Shown here piece after piece: positions 1 to 8,519 of a stretch of DNA of 64,000 nt. Within the stretch, counting starts at the first letter, position 1. Each line of letters begins with the position of its first letter. The position numbers and the translations under genes are program-made. The notes under the pieces were generated by a model, which saw only the letters and a program-made list of their open reading frames with translations, searched no databases and was not told the DNA's origin. The DNA is from Flavobacterium sp. LC2016-13. GTDB taxonomy: Bacteria > Bacteroidota > Bacteroidia > Flavobacteriales > Flavobacteriaceae. The DNA lies in contig NZ_WMDQ01000009.1 in assembly GCF_009707955.1 (NCBI RefSeq), positions 1-64,000 on the forward strand, given 5' to 3'.

Positions 1-56
1 TTAAGCCCGCCTGCGCAGATGGTACTGCAGTTATGTGGGAGAGTATGTCGTCGCCT
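1..56 (+). rRNA. rrf: 5S ribosomal RNA, 3' end only
   Basis: The first ~56 bases read like the 3' half of a flavobacterial 5S rRNA (AAGCCCGCCTGCGCAGATGG, then GGGAGAGTATGTCGTCGCC) and are followed at once by a strong intrinsic terminator. The 5' part and presumably the 16S and 23S genes lie before the window. The exact 3' end is uncertain by a few bases. Confidence 0.75.
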
Positions 57-66
57 TTCTTTTGAA

Positions 67-98
67 AACACCCTATTCTTATGAATAGGGTGTTTTTT
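67..98 (+). terminator. rRNA operon terminator
   Basis: Perfect 12-bp stem AACACCCTATTC / GAATAGGGTGTT with a TTAT loop and a T run directly after it. It lies about 10 bases after the 5S end. Confidence 0.9.
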
Positions 99-336
99 GT
101 TTTATAAAAGTTTTTTATTTTCCCTCAAATTAAACCGCTTGGTGGTTTTTGCATTCTTTTAAACCCTCAATCAGATCTTTTAATCCTTCTTTTTGCAATC
201 GCTTGAGTTGGGATCACTACTAAACAATAATTGCTTTTTACTTCTGTTAAATTAAAGTCAATTTTAAGTTTTAAACTATAGGGTGTTAGCCTTTTTGGAT
301 GTGAATCTGTATTTTTGTATTAAATATAATTTAAGT

Positions 337-1956
337 ATGAAAAAAAGTATTGTATTGTTGACATTATTTGTTATCTCAAATTTAAGTGCTCAACAGCGCC
401 CTAAGTTGGTTGTAGGTATTGTGGTTGATCAGATGAAAATGGAATATTTATATCGGTTTTCAGATGATTTTTCTCCAAATGGATTCAAGAGATTAATGGA
501 TAATGGATATACTTTTCAAAATATGCATTATAACTATATGCCTACATATACAGCTCCAGGTCACGCATCAATTTATACAGGTACTACGCCTGCTACTCAT
601 GGAATTGTGGGAAATGAGTGGTTTAGTAGAACACTTGGTAAAGATGTATATTGCACAGATGATGCTTCAGTAAAAACTGTCGGTGATGGAACTGTTGAAG
701 AAGGAGCAATGTCACCAAAAAATCTTCAAAGTACTACTATTACGGATGAAGTGAGAATGGCTACTAATTTTCAAGGAAAAGTTATTGGTATGAGCCTTAA
801 AGATCGTGGTGCGATTTTACCTGCGGGCCATTTTGCTAACTGGGCCTTTTGGTATAGCAAAACCGGTTCTTTTATTTCTAGTACATTTTATGGTGATAAA
901 TTACCGGAATGGGTTTCTCAGTTCAACTCAGAGAAACATTACATGACATATATAAACAAAGGTTGGGATTTATATAAACCGGCCGGGACATACAATGAAA
1001 GTTTACCAGACAATAATCCATATGAAGGAAAATTATATGGAAGCACAGCTCCTGTTTTTCCGTATGATCTAAAAACAATGTATGAGAAGAATGATGCGGG
1101 AATTATAAGAGCTACACCTTATGGAAATGATTTATTAGCTGAATTTGCAAAAAAAGCTATTGAAAAAGAAGAATTAGGTAAAGATAATATAACGGACTTT
1201 TTAACGGTAAGTTTCTCGTCTACAGATTATGTCGGACATTTACTTGGACCACGTTCTATGGAACTTCAGGATACATATTTAAGATTAGATCAAACAATTG
1301 CTGACTTTTTGGCTTATCTTGATAAAACAGTTGGTAAAGATAATTACTTACTTTTTTTAACTGCAGATCATGCTGGTGCTGAAAATGTAATTTACCTGAA
1401 AGATCATAAGTACAATGTTGATAATTATCCTTCAAAAGATGTTAAACAAAGTTTGCAAGATTTCTCAACTAAAACATTTGGAGTCGATTTGATCTTAAAT
1501 TATTCAAATTTCAATATTTTCTTTAATAAACAAATTATAAAAGACAAAGGTTTAGAACTTGTAAAAGTAAAAGAAGCATTTAAGGAATTCTTGATTGCGC
1601 AACCACAGGTGAAAAGAGTGTACACAGAAGAAGAAATTTTAGCTAATTCAGGAAATGATTATTATCTAAACTTTGTAGCAAAAGGATATGATGTGACTCA
1701 GGATGGTGATATGGTTATAGTAGACAAGCCGGGAGATATAGAATATGCAACTACCGGTACATCTCACGGAACACCATATAGCTATGATACTCATGTGCCA
1801 GCTATCTTTTACGGATGGCATATTAAAAAAGGAGAATCTTATGATAAAAAAGCTATAACAGAAATTGCTCCAACAATAGCTCAAAAAATAAAAGTTACAT
1901 TCCCAAATGGAACTGAAGCAAAAGTACTGCAAGAAGTTTTAGATGAAAAAAAATAG
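337..1956 (+). CDS. pafA: PafA-type alkaline phosphatase, secreted
   Basis: Alkaline-phosphatase-superfamily phosphomonoesterase, likely periplasmic. I chose the ATG at 337 because it begins a clean signal peptide (MKKSIVLLTLFVISNLSAQQ); the frame is open back to a GTG at 283 but adds no signal-like sequence. Counted from this Met, metal ligand D31 (VVDQ), T72 (YTAPGH), N93 (GNEWF) and the K155-x-R157 pair (LKDRG) are each seven positions before T79, N100, K162 and R164 of the characterised Elizabethkingia PafA. That makes Thr72 the likely nucleophile. C-terminal metal-site motifs TADHAGAE and GTSHGTPYSYDTHVP are present. At 539 aa it has normal family length. It is monocistronic, ending in its own terminator. 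Confidence 0.88.
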   Translation: MKKSIVLLTLFVISNLSAQQRPKLVVGIVVDQMKMEYLYRFSDDFSPNGFKRLMDNGYTFQNMHYNYMPTYTAPGHASIYTGTTPATHGIVGNEWFSRTLGKDVYCTDDASVKTVGDGTVEEGAMSPKNLQSTTITDEVRMATNFQGKVIGMSLKDRGAILPAGHFANWAFWYSKTGSFISSTFYGDKLPEWVSQFNSEKHYMTYINKGWDLYKPAGTYNESLPDNNPYEGKLYGSTAPVFPYDLKTMYEKNDAGIIRATPYGNDLLAEFAKKAIEKEELGKDNITDFLTVSFSSTDYVGHLLGPRSMELQDTYLRLDQTIADFLAYLDKTVGKDNYLLFLTADHAGAENVIYLKDHKYNVDNYPSKDVKQSLQDFSTKTFGVDLILNYSNFNIFFNKQIIKDKGLELVKVKEAFKEFLIAQPQVKRVYTEEEILANSGNDYYLNFVAKGYDVTQDGDMVIVDKPGDIEYATTGTSHGTPYSYDTHVPAIFYGWHIKKGESYDKKAITEIAPTIAQKIKVTFPNGTEAKVLQEVLDEKK

Positions 1957-1978
1957 TTTTATCTATTTCTTATAAAGT

Positions 1979-2015
1979 AAAAAACCTGTCATAGTATTAT
2001 GACAGGTTTTTTTAT
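1979..2015 (+). terminator. terminator after pafA
   Basis: Stem AAACCTGTCATA / TATGACAGGTTT followed by a T run, 25 bases after the pafA stop. Confidence 0.85.
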
Positions 2016-2022
2016 ACCCATA

Positions 2023-2056
2023 AAAAAGGCCTTTCAATTAAGAAAAGCCTTTAAAA
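2023..2056 (-). terminator. terminator after ald
   Basis: Imperfect stem AAAGGC..TTTC / GAAA..GCCTTT. Read on the minus strand it ends in a T run, so it serves ald, convergent with the pafA terminator beside it. Confidence 0.7.
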
Positions 2057-2092
2057 TTAGTGATTTAGTAAGCACTTATTTTAATGTTAGCA

Positions 2093-3211
2093 CTATGCGT
2101 TTGCTAACACTAATTCTTCGTTAAAAGGAAGATTCCAAGCTTCAGCAACTCCTTTGTAAAGGATTTTTCCGTTAGCAATGTTTAATCCTTTTCTCAATTC
2201 TTCATTTTCATTACAAGCTTTTTCCCATCCTTTGTTTGCCAATTGTACTGCATAAGGTAATGTAGCATTTGTTAAAGCTAAAGTAGATGTATAAGGAACA
2301 GCTCCTGGCATATTAGCTACACAGTAGTGAACGATATCATCGATAATAAAAGTTGGGTTTTCGTGAGTTGTTGGAGTACAAGTTTCAATACAACCACCTT
2401 GATCAACTGCAACGTCAACTACAACAGTTCCCGGACGCATTAATTTAAGCATATCACGAGTAATTAAGTGAGGCGCTTTTGCTCCTGGAATTAAAACTGC
2501 TCCAACAATTAAGTCTGCATCTTTAATTGCTCTTGTGATATTATAATGATTAGACATTTCTGTGTTAACATTTGCAGGCATAATATCATCTAAATGACGT
2601 AAACGTGGCAAACTTAAATCCATAATAGTAACCTGAGCTCCTAAACCAGCAGCCATTTTTGCAGCTTGAGTTCCTACGATACCTCCACCTAAAACTAATA
2701 CTTTTGCTGGTGGCACACCTGGAACACCGCCTAAAAGAATTCCTCTTCCTTTTAATGGTTTCTCAAGATATTTAGCCCCTTGTTGAATAGCCATACGACC
2801 AGCAACTTCAGACATTGGAACTAATAAAGGTAAACTACGATCTGTTTTTTCAACAGTTTCATAAGCTAAACATACTGCACCTTTTTCAAGCATTGCATGT
2901 GTTAAAGGCTCAGATGAAGCAAAGTGAAAGTATGTAAATAACAATTGATCTTTTTTGATCAATGGATATTCAGAAGCAATTGGCTCTTTTACTTTAATAA
3001 TCATTTCAGCGATAGCATATACTTCTTCAATAGTTGCTAAAACTATTGCACCGGCATTTGTATATTCTTCGTCACTAAATCCGCTTCCTAAACCAGCAGT
3101 TGCTTGAACATATACTGTATGTCCGTTATTTTTCATTTCTGAAACACCAGCTGGAGTTAAAGCTACACGATTTTCGTTATTTTTTATTTCTTTTGGAACA
3201 CCTATTATCAT
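2093..3211 (-). CDS. ald: alanine dehydrogenase
   Basis: NAD-dependent interconversion of L-alanine and pyruvate plus ammonium, cytoplasmic. At 372 aa it has typical family length. The N-terminus GVPKEIKNNENRVALTP is characteristic. K75 (KVKEP), H96 (TYFHFA) and D270 (DVAVDQGG) fall at the same numbers as the catalytic residues of known alanine dehydrogenases. The NAD-binding Rossmann loop is LVLGGGIVGTQAA (172-184). It is transcribed divergently from an Lrp/AsnC-type regulator across a 200-bp gap, a classic arrangement for amino-acid-responsive control; the regulatory link itself is inferred. Confidence 0.95.
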   Translation of the reverse strand: MIIGVPKEIKNNENRVALTPAGVSEMKNNGHTVYVQATAGLGSGFSDEEYTNAGAIVLATIEEVYAIAEMIIKVKEPIASEYPLIKKDQLLFTYFHFASSEPLTHAMLEKGAVCLAYETVEKTDRSLPLLVPMSEVAGRMAIQQGAKYLEKPLKGRGILLGGVPGVPPAKVLVLGGGIVGTQAAKMAAGLGAQVTIMDLSLPRLRHLDDIMPANVNTEMSNHYNITRAIKDADLIVGAVLIPGAKAPHLITRDMLKLMRPGTVVVDVAVDQGGCIETCTPTTHENPTFIIDDIVHYCVANMPGAVPYTSTLALTNATLPYAVQLANKGWEKACNENEELRKGLNIANGKILYKGVAEAWNLPFNEELVLANA

Positions 3212-3248
3212 TTGATATATTTTTTTGTTTTTTACTTAATTGTTTTTA

Positions 3249-3256
3249 CAAATTTA
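3249..3256 (-). promoter_or_regulatory. -7 promoter element for ald
   Basis: Minus-strand TAAATTTG matches the Bacteroidota -7 consensus TAnnTTTG, 38 bases before the ald ATG. Confidence 0.6.
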
Positions 3257-3411
3257 GAGATAGAGAATATATTATGGATTAATGATATATAAATAAGAAA
3301 ATATTATTTTATTTAGTATTTTTACAGAAATTTTTTCTTTTTGTAAGTGTTTTTATTTCCTCAAAAAGAAAAAATGACTGAATTGCAAGTATTAATTATA
3401 TCGTTTTCGTT

Positions 3412-3870
3412 ATGGCTTTAGATGAAATTGACAAAAAAATCCTACGTCTTTTACAGGTGGATGCTCATTATACTTTAAAAGACATTGCAAATAAAATAAA
3501 TTTATCATTAACACCTGTTCATGACAGAGTTAAACGTCTTGAAAAAGAGGGGGTTATCGAGAAATATGTTTCAATTTTAAATAAGAAAAAGTTGGGTAAT
3601 AATCTAACCGTTTATTGTCAGGTTACGCTCACGAAACAAACGTATGACACTTCTGAAGGATTTAATCAATCGATTTTGAATTTACCCGAAGTTGTAGAAT
3701 GCAATTATGTATCAGGAAATTTTGATTACATGCTTAAAATTATCATTCCCGATATGGAAAGCTATCATCATTTTCATCAAAAAAAATTATCAGTTTTACC
3801 CGAAGTTTCTCTAATAAATACTGTTTTTGTAATTTCAGAAGTAAAAAGTACAACCGTTTTACCTATCTAA
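3412..3870 (+). CDS. Lrp/AsnC family transcriptional regulator
   Basis: A 152-aa DNA-binding regulator. The N-terminal winged HTH (about residues 5-60) contains LKDIANKINLSLTPVHDRVK followed by RLEKEGVIEKY. The C-terminal part (65-145) is an AsnC-type ligand-binding domain with the usual VVECNYVSGNFDYMLKI stretch. Full family length. Divergent from ald, so a likely local regulator of alanine metabolism (inference from position). It ends in a bidirectional terminator facing gap. Confidence 0.9.
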   Translation: MALDEIDKKILRLLQVDAHYTLKDIANKINLSLTPVHDRVKRLEKEGVIEKYVSILNKKKLGNNLTVYCQVTLTKQTYDTSEGFNQSILNLPEVVECNYVSGNFDYMLKIIIPDMESYHHFHQKKLSVLPEVSLINTVFVISEVKSTTVLPI

Positions 3871-3878
3871 AGTAAAAC

Positions 3879-3913
3879 AGAAAACCACCAAGAAAACTAC
3901 TTGATGGTTTTAA
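3879..3913. terminator. bidirectional terminator between lrp-type gene and gap
   Basis: Stem AAAACCACCAAG / CTTGATGGTTTT with a 7-base loop between two convergent genes. T runs on both sides are short. Confidence 0.6.
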
Positions 3914-3934
3914 GAATTATGGTTTTGGTATATA

Positions 3935-5383
3935 TTAATAATACGTAAATCGTCTTACTTTGGCAATGTATTTCGCTAAACGAATAACCTGATGACTATA
4001 ACCAAATTCGTTATCATACCAGATATAAAGAACAATGCTTTTTCCATCTTTTGAGACTATTGTTGCATTACTGTCATAAATTGAAGGTGCAGATGTTCCA
4101 ACAATGTCAGATGAAACCAATTCATTATTCAATGAATATTTAATTTGCTCTACCAATTCACCTTCAAGAGCATACTTTTTCATTATTTTATTAATTGCCA
4201 AAATCGAAGTAGCTTTTTTAACCTCTAAATTCAAAACAACTAAAGAACCGTTTGGAACAGGAACTCTGATCGCATTCGAAGTTAATTTTCCTTCAAGAGA
4301 AGGTATTGCTTTTGCAACAGCACTTCCTGCGCCAGTTTCAGTAATAACCATGTTTAATGCAGCAGCTCTTCCACGACGATATTTTTTATGCATATTATCT
4401 ACTAGATTCTGATCATTGGTATAAGCATGAATCGTTTCTAAATGTCCTTTTGTAACTCCCAATGTATCCTCAATAACTTTTAAAATTGGCGTTATCGCAT
4501 TTGTGGTGCAAGATGCTGCAGAAAAAATATTTATTTCGTCAGGATTATATTCATTATGATTCACTCCATGAACAATGTTTGGAACACCTTTTCCTGGTGC
4601 AGTCAATAAAACTTTGCTGACTCCCTTTGACGTTAAATGTCTTTTTAAAGCTTCTTCAGTTGTAAAAGCTCCGGTATTATCTATAACTAATGCATCATTA
4701 ATTCCATGTTCTGTATAATCAATCTCTTCAGGGGTATTTGCGCTGATGATGTGAACTGTAGTTCCGTTGATTATTAAAGCATTATTTTTTGGATCAGCAA
4801 TTACGGAACCCTGAAAATCTCCGTGGATAGAATCATATCTTAATAAAGAAGCTCTTTTCTCTAAAATCGATGCATCATTTTTGTCACGGGTCACAATCGC
4901 TCTCAAACGCAATTGATTTCCTTTTCCTGTTTTAGACATCAATTCTCGGGCTAATAATCTGCCAATTCTTCCGAAACCGTATAAAACAACATCTTTTGGT
5001 TGAATTTCTTCTGATGATTTAGCTTTTTTCAATTTGTCAAGTACAAAATATCTTGCGTCAGGATATTTTTCTTCTTCCAGACAATATTCATAAGTCAGTT
5101 TTCCAAGATCTAGTTTTGCAGGCGGAAGATCTAGAGTGAGGATAACTTTTGCAATTTCAACAGAATCAAAAATAGTGATTGGTTTACCAACAAATTCACC
5201 AGCATATTGGTGTAAATTGATAATGTCACTAACATTTTTGTCTAATAATTGATTCTTGAATAAAACCATTTCTATGGATTTATCATACCATAAATCGCTT
5301 ATGACTTTTATTAATTCGACACCAGCTCTTCTTCGGTCGACTTGTAATGATACCTCTTTTTGGTACAAAGATTTTTTACTCAT
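3935..5383 (-). CDS. gap: glyceraldehyde-3-phosphate dehydrogenase, N-terminally extended
   Basis: NAD(P)-dependent GAPDH. The Rossmann motif GFGRIGR is at 136-142, the catalytic Cys292 lies in SAASCTTNAI, and HAYTNDQNL supplies the active-site His. At 482 aa the protein has about 130 residues in front of the Rossmann fold that ordinary ~335-aa GAPDHs lack. This long form is, to my knowledge, common in Bacteroidota next to a standard GapA elsewhere. Its substrate direction (glycolytic or gluconeogenic) cannot be read from sequence. It is monocistronic with a recognisable promoter. Confidence 0.9.
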   Translation of the reverse strand: MSKKSLYQKEVSLQVDRRRAGVELIKVISDLWYDKSIEMVLFKNQLLDKNVSDIINLHQYAGEFVGKPITIFDSVEIAKVILTLDLPPAKLDLGKLTYEYCLEEEKYPDARYFVLDKLKKAKSSEEIQPKDVVLYGFGRIGRLLARELMSKTGKGNQLRLRAIVTRDKNDASILEKRASLLRYDSIHGDFQGSVIADPKNNALIINGTTVHIISANTPEEIDYTEHGINDALVIDNTGAFTTEEALKRHLTSKGVSKVLLTAPGKGVPNIVHGVNHNEYNPDEINIFSAASCTTNAITPILKVIEDTLGVTKGHLETIHAYTNDQNLVDNMHKKYRRGRAAALNMVITETGAGSAVAKAIPSLEGKLTSNAIRVPVPNGSLVVLNLEVKKATSILAINKIMKKYALEGELVEQIKYSLNNELVSSDIVGTSAPSIYDSNATIVSKDGKSIVLYIWYDNEFGYSHQVIRLAKYIAKVRRFTYY

Positions 5384-5433
5384 AATTGATTAAATTGAAA
5401 AAAATAAAAAGCACAATATTTTAAAATTTTGCG

Positions 5434-5441
5434 CAAAAGTA
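5434..5441 (-). promoter_or_regulatory. -7 promoter element for gap
   Basis: Minus-strand TACTTTTG matches TAnnTTTG, 50 bases before the gap ATG. Confidence 0.6.
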
Positions 5442-5487
5442 TCTATTTCAATCGATTTCGTAAACTATTTTAGCATTTATTTTTAGA

Positions 5488-5526
5488 AATAAAAAAGCCA
5501 TCTTATTTTTTAAGATGGCTTTTTTT
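5488..5526 (-). terminator. terminator after htrA
   Basis: AAAAAAGCCATCTTA / TAAGATGGCTTTTTTT stem with T runs on both strands. It lies about 80 bases beyond the htrA stop on the minus strand. Confidence 0.75.
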
Positions 5527-5560
5527 ATATTTTCAGTGGCAGTCTCAGTCTTCAGTTTTT

Positions 5561-5612
5561 GTGACTGAAAACTGTGACTGAAAACTGTGACTGTAAATGG
5601 TGACTAAATAAT
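5561..5612. repeat. four imperfect 13-bp tandem repeats
   Basis: Unit GTGACTGAAAACT occurs at 5561, 5574, 5587 (GTGACTGTAAATG) and 5600 (GTGACTAAATAAT). The last copy runs over the htrA stop codon (TAG at 5606-5604 on the minus strand). The preceding bases CAGTCTTCAGTTTTTGTGAC contain the inverse of the unit, so the block can fold on itself. Confidence 0.85.
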
Positions 5613-7004
5613 AATTCTAAAAATTTCACCATTCTTATTTATCATTTCGATACGAACACTTTGCCCTTCGTCTTTTTTATTTAATAATTTCGAAACTGTT
5701 TCTACATTCGTTGCTTTAACATTATCGATGCTTAAAATAATACTGCCTTGAAGTTCATTTTGATATTGCATCAAATTTTCGTTGGTTATGTTTTTAATTT
5801 TAACGCCATAATCAATACGGAATTTCTTTTTGTCAGTGGCATCAATATTTTCCAGTTCTATTCCTTTAAATTCAGTACTATAAAATTCATTTTTACTTAA
5901 AGTAACCGGAACAACTTTTGTTTTTCCATCTTGCATATAAGTCACTTTCACAACATCATTTGGTCGTTTAGTATTAATGTATCCGGAAAGATCAGCATAA
6001 GTTGCAATATTTTGGTCATCAAGTTTTATGATAATATCTCCTTTTGCAAGTCCTGCTTTTTCGGCTCCTGAATTTTTAGAAACTTTACTAATATAAAAAC
6101 CTTGGGTTTGTGAAATTCCTAATTCTTTTGAAGCGTTACTATTCAATTCGCCACCTTCAACGCCAAGAATTCCTCTCTGAACATTACCAAATTCCATAAT
6201 GTCTTCAATAATTTTTCGGGCTATGTTAGACGGAACAGCAAATGAATATCCAACATAAGAACCTGTCATTGATGAAATCATCGTATTAATACCAATTAAT
6301 TCTCCGCGTGTGTTAACCAATGCACCGCCACTATTTCCAGGGTTTACGGCCGCATCAGTCTGAATAAAGGATTGAATTCCGTTTGTGTCTAAATTTCTGG
6401 CTTTCGCCGAAACAATACCAGCTGTTACAGTTGATGTTAAGTTATAAGGATTTCCAACAGCTAAAACCCATTCTCCAATTTTTACAGAATCTGAATTCGC
6501 AAAAGCAGTGTAAGGAAGTTTCTCGTCAGCATTAATTTTCAATAACGCGATATCCATTTTAGAATCCGTACCAATAAGTTTTGCCGTGTAAGATTTTTTA
6601 TTGTTCAGTGTAATTTCAATTTCCGAAGCATCTTTTATTACGTGATTGTTCGTTACGATATATCCGTCTTCAGAAATAATAACACCAGAACCAGTTCCAA
6701 CTTGTTCCTGTTGCTGTTGACCACCATAACCGTAGAAAAATTCCATCATCGGATTACTAACAGTTCGTCGCGAAACATTTTTCACGTGTACAACAGTGTG
6801 AATTGTTTTATCTGCAGCTTCAGTAAAATCTACAGCTTCGGCAGGTAAACCAACCGTTTTTCCAAATGAATTGGGGGCAAGAGTCACAACTGAATTTCCT
6901 CTTCCAAAAAAAGAATTGTTGCTGTCAAATAATAACTTGTAAGCACCAAGGGTAGTGGCACCACTTAATAATGACACTAAAAATAAGGTTGAAAATCTTT
7001 TCAT
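5604..7004 (-). CDS. HtrA/DegP-type periplasmic serine protease
   Basis: Trypsin-like protease with PDZ domains for envelope protein quality control. The N-terminal hydrophobic segment (residues 3-24) is a signal peptide or anchor. The catalytic triad is visible: H121 (TNNHVI), D151 (MDIALL) and S225 (NPGNSGGALV). PDZ1 spans about 275-370. A second, degenerate PDZ-like region fills 385-466. A flexible Gln-rich stretch (GGQQQQEQ, 95-102) precedes the protease core, as in the LA-loop region of DegP. Monocistronic. Its last codons overlap a 13-bp tandem repeat. Confidence 0.92.
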   Translation of the reverse strand: MKRFSTLFLVSLLSGATTLGAYKLLFDSNNSFFGRGNSVVTLAPNSFGKTVGLPAEAVDFTEAADKTIHTVVHVKNVSRRTVSNPMMEFFYGYGGQQQQEQVGTGSGVIISEDGYIVTNNHVIKDASEIEITLNNKKSYTAKLIGTDSKMDIALLKINADEKLPYTAFANSDSVKIGEWVLAVGNPYNLTSTVTAGIVSAKARNLDTNGIQSFIQTDAAVNPGNSGGALVNTRGELIGINTMISSMTGSYVGYSFAVPSNIARKIIEDIMEFGNVQRGILGVEGGELNSNASKELGISQTQGFYISKVSKNSGAEKAGLAKGDIIIKLDDQNIATYADLSGYINTKRPNDVVKVTYMQDGKTKVVPVTLSKNEFYSTEFKGIELENIDATDKKKFRIDYGVKIKNITNENLMQYQNELQGSIILSIDNVKATNVETVSKLLNKKDEGQSVRIEMINKNGEIFRIII

Positions 7005-7115
7005 AATTAGGATTTATGTTTAAGTTATTTAACGTAAAATTACTGGAAAAAATTATCTGGAAAAATGCTTTAACGCTCTTTAACAATGATTAACATTTCA
7101 TTAATTAATAGTTCG

Positions 7116-7123
7116 TACTTTTG
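7116..7123 (+). promoter_or_regulatory. -7 promoter element for dapF operon
   Basis: TACTTTTG matches the Bacteroidota -7 motif, 20 bases before the dapF ATG. Confidence 0.6.
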
Positions 7124-7143
7124 TACTTATTAATAGAATAAAA

Positions 7144-7926
7144 ATGCAAATAGAATTTTATAAATATCAAGGTACAGGGAACGATTTTGTAATGATTGAT
7201 AATCGTTCTGATTTTTTTCCTAAAAACAACATAAAGCTTATAGAACGCTTATGTGACAGACGTTTTGGCATTGGTGCAGACGGATTAATTTTGTTAGAAA
7301 ATGATACTGAAACCGATTTTAAAATGGTTTATTACAATTCTGACGGAAACCAAAGTTCGATGTGCGGAAATGGCGGCCGTTGTCTTGTAGCATTCGCGAA
7401 TCAATTAGGTGTTGTCGAAAATAGTGCCACTTTTATTGCTACAGATGGTTTACATCATGCATCAGTAGGTGATGACGCTATTATTTCATTGCAAATGATT
7501 GATGTTGATGAAGTACAAAAAAAAGATTCTTATACTTTTTTAAATACAGGTTCTCCACATCATGTTCAAATTGTTGATGATTTGGAACATTATAATGTAA
7601 AAGAAAACGGCGCAGCAATTCGTTACGGTGAATTATACGGAGAAAAAGGAAGTAACGTCAATTTTGTAAAAAAAGTTGATGACAGTACTTTTTCACTTCG
7701 CACTTACGAAAGAGGCGTTGAAGACGAAACTCTTGCTTGCGGAACCGGAGCTACTGCAGTTGCGATTGCAATGAATGCAACAGGACAAACTGATAAAACT
7801 TCAATTAATTTGAATGTTGAAGGAGGAAAATTAGTAGTTTCTTTTGATAAAATCGGAGATCATTTTACCAACGTTTTCTTAACCGGACCAGCAAAATTTG
7901 TCTTCAAAGGAACAATAGAAATCTAA
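7144..7926 (+). CDS. dapF: diaminopimelate epimerase
   Basis: Converts LL- to meso-diaminopimelate for lysine and peptidoglycan synthesis. Both catalytic cysteines are in their signature contexts: C74 in SSMCGNGGRC and C199 in LACGTGATA. The N-terminus FYKYQGTGNDFVMID is typical, and 260 aa is normal. First gene of a tightly spaced plus-strand run (acetyltransferase, mltG, DUF2279 protein), fitting a cell-wall operon. Confidence 0.96.
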   Translation: MQIEFYKYQGTGNDFVMIDNRSDFFPKNNIKLIERLCDRRFGIGADGLILLENDTETDFKMVYYNSDGNQSSMCGNGGRCLVAFANQLGVVENSATFIATDGLHHASVGDDAIISLQMIDVDEVQKKDSYTFLNTGSPHHVQIVDDLEHYNVKENGAAIRYGELYGEKGSNVNFVKKVDDSTFSLRTYERGVEDETLACGTGATAVAIAMNATGQTDKTSINLNVEGGKLVVSFDKIGDHFTNVFLTGPAKFVFKGTIEI

Positions 7927-7934
7927 TTAATAAT

Positions 7935-7960
7935 GTCAGTCTGAGCGAAGTCGAAGACAA
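7935..7960. repeat. short dispersed repeat fragment
   Basis: GTCAGTCTGAGCGAAGTCGA followed by AGAC lies between dapF and the acetyltransferase gene. I recognise this string as a common intergenic repeat of flavobacterial genomes. Only one copy is in the window, so its repeat status rests on prior knowledge. Confidence 0.4.
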
Positions 7961-7975
7961 AATCTAAAATTGAAA

Positions 7976-8509
7976 ATGATAACACTCAAAGGTGATTCTA
8001 TTTATTTGCGTGCACTCGAACCGAATGATTTAGAGTTTGTGTATGCGATGGAAAATGATCAAAGCATTTGGGAAGTTAGTAATACACAAACTCCATATAG
8101 CCGTTTTCTGGTTCGTCAGTATTTAGAAAATGCACAACAGGATATTTACGAGGCAAAACAATTGCGCTTGGCAATTTGTCAGGATGAAGATTTTCCTGCT
8201 ATCGGATTAATCGATTTATTTGAATTTGATCCGAAAAATAACAGGGCTGGAATTGGAATTGTAATTCAAGATAAAGAAAATAGAAGCCAAAATATTGGTT
8301 CAGAGGCATTAGAACTATTAATAAAATATTCTTTTCACAATTTAAACCTGCATCAATTGTATGCAAATATTAATGTAGGAAATGTAGCTAGTATAGCTCT
8401 TTTTACTAAATTTGGCTTTGAGAAAATAGGAATTAAAAAAGATTGGATTTTGCTAAATGGCCACTATCAAGACGAAGCAATTTTTCAGTTGATTAACAAA
8501 CAAATTTAA
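7976..8509 (+). CDS. GNAT family N-acetyltransferase (RimJ/RimL-like)
   Basis: Acetyl-CoA-dependent acetyltransferase; substrate unknown. The frame opens with a TTG at 7970, but the ATG two codons later (MITLKGDSIYLRAL) matches usual family starts. Acetyl-CoA-binding region around GIGIVIQDKENRSQNIGSEA, then the conserved LYANINVGNVASIALFTKFG. It lies between dapF and mltG, 10 bases before the latter, so it is probably co-transcribed with cell-wall genes. Confidence 0.85.
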   Translation: MITLKGDSIYLRALEPNDLEFVYAMENDQSIWEVSNTQTPYSRFLVRQYLENAQQDIYEAKQLRLAICQDEDFPAIGLIDLFEFDPKNNRAGIGIVIQDKENRSQNIGSEALELLIKYSFHNLNLHQLYANINVGNVASIALFTKFGFEKIGIKKDWILLNGHYQDEAIFQLINKQI

Positions 8510-8519
8510 ATTTTTAGCT

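Noticed and set aside
1666..1932. Minus-strand 88-aa ORF inside pafA
   Set aside because: Antisense shadow with extreme Cys/Phe/Ser content.
4104..4412. Plus-strand 102-aa ORF inside gap
   Set aside because: Antisense shadow of the GAPDH gene; no promoter or motif.
5561..5612. 13-bp repeats as CRISPR or iterons
   Set aside because: There are no spacers, no replication gene is beside them, and they overlap the htrA stop codon.
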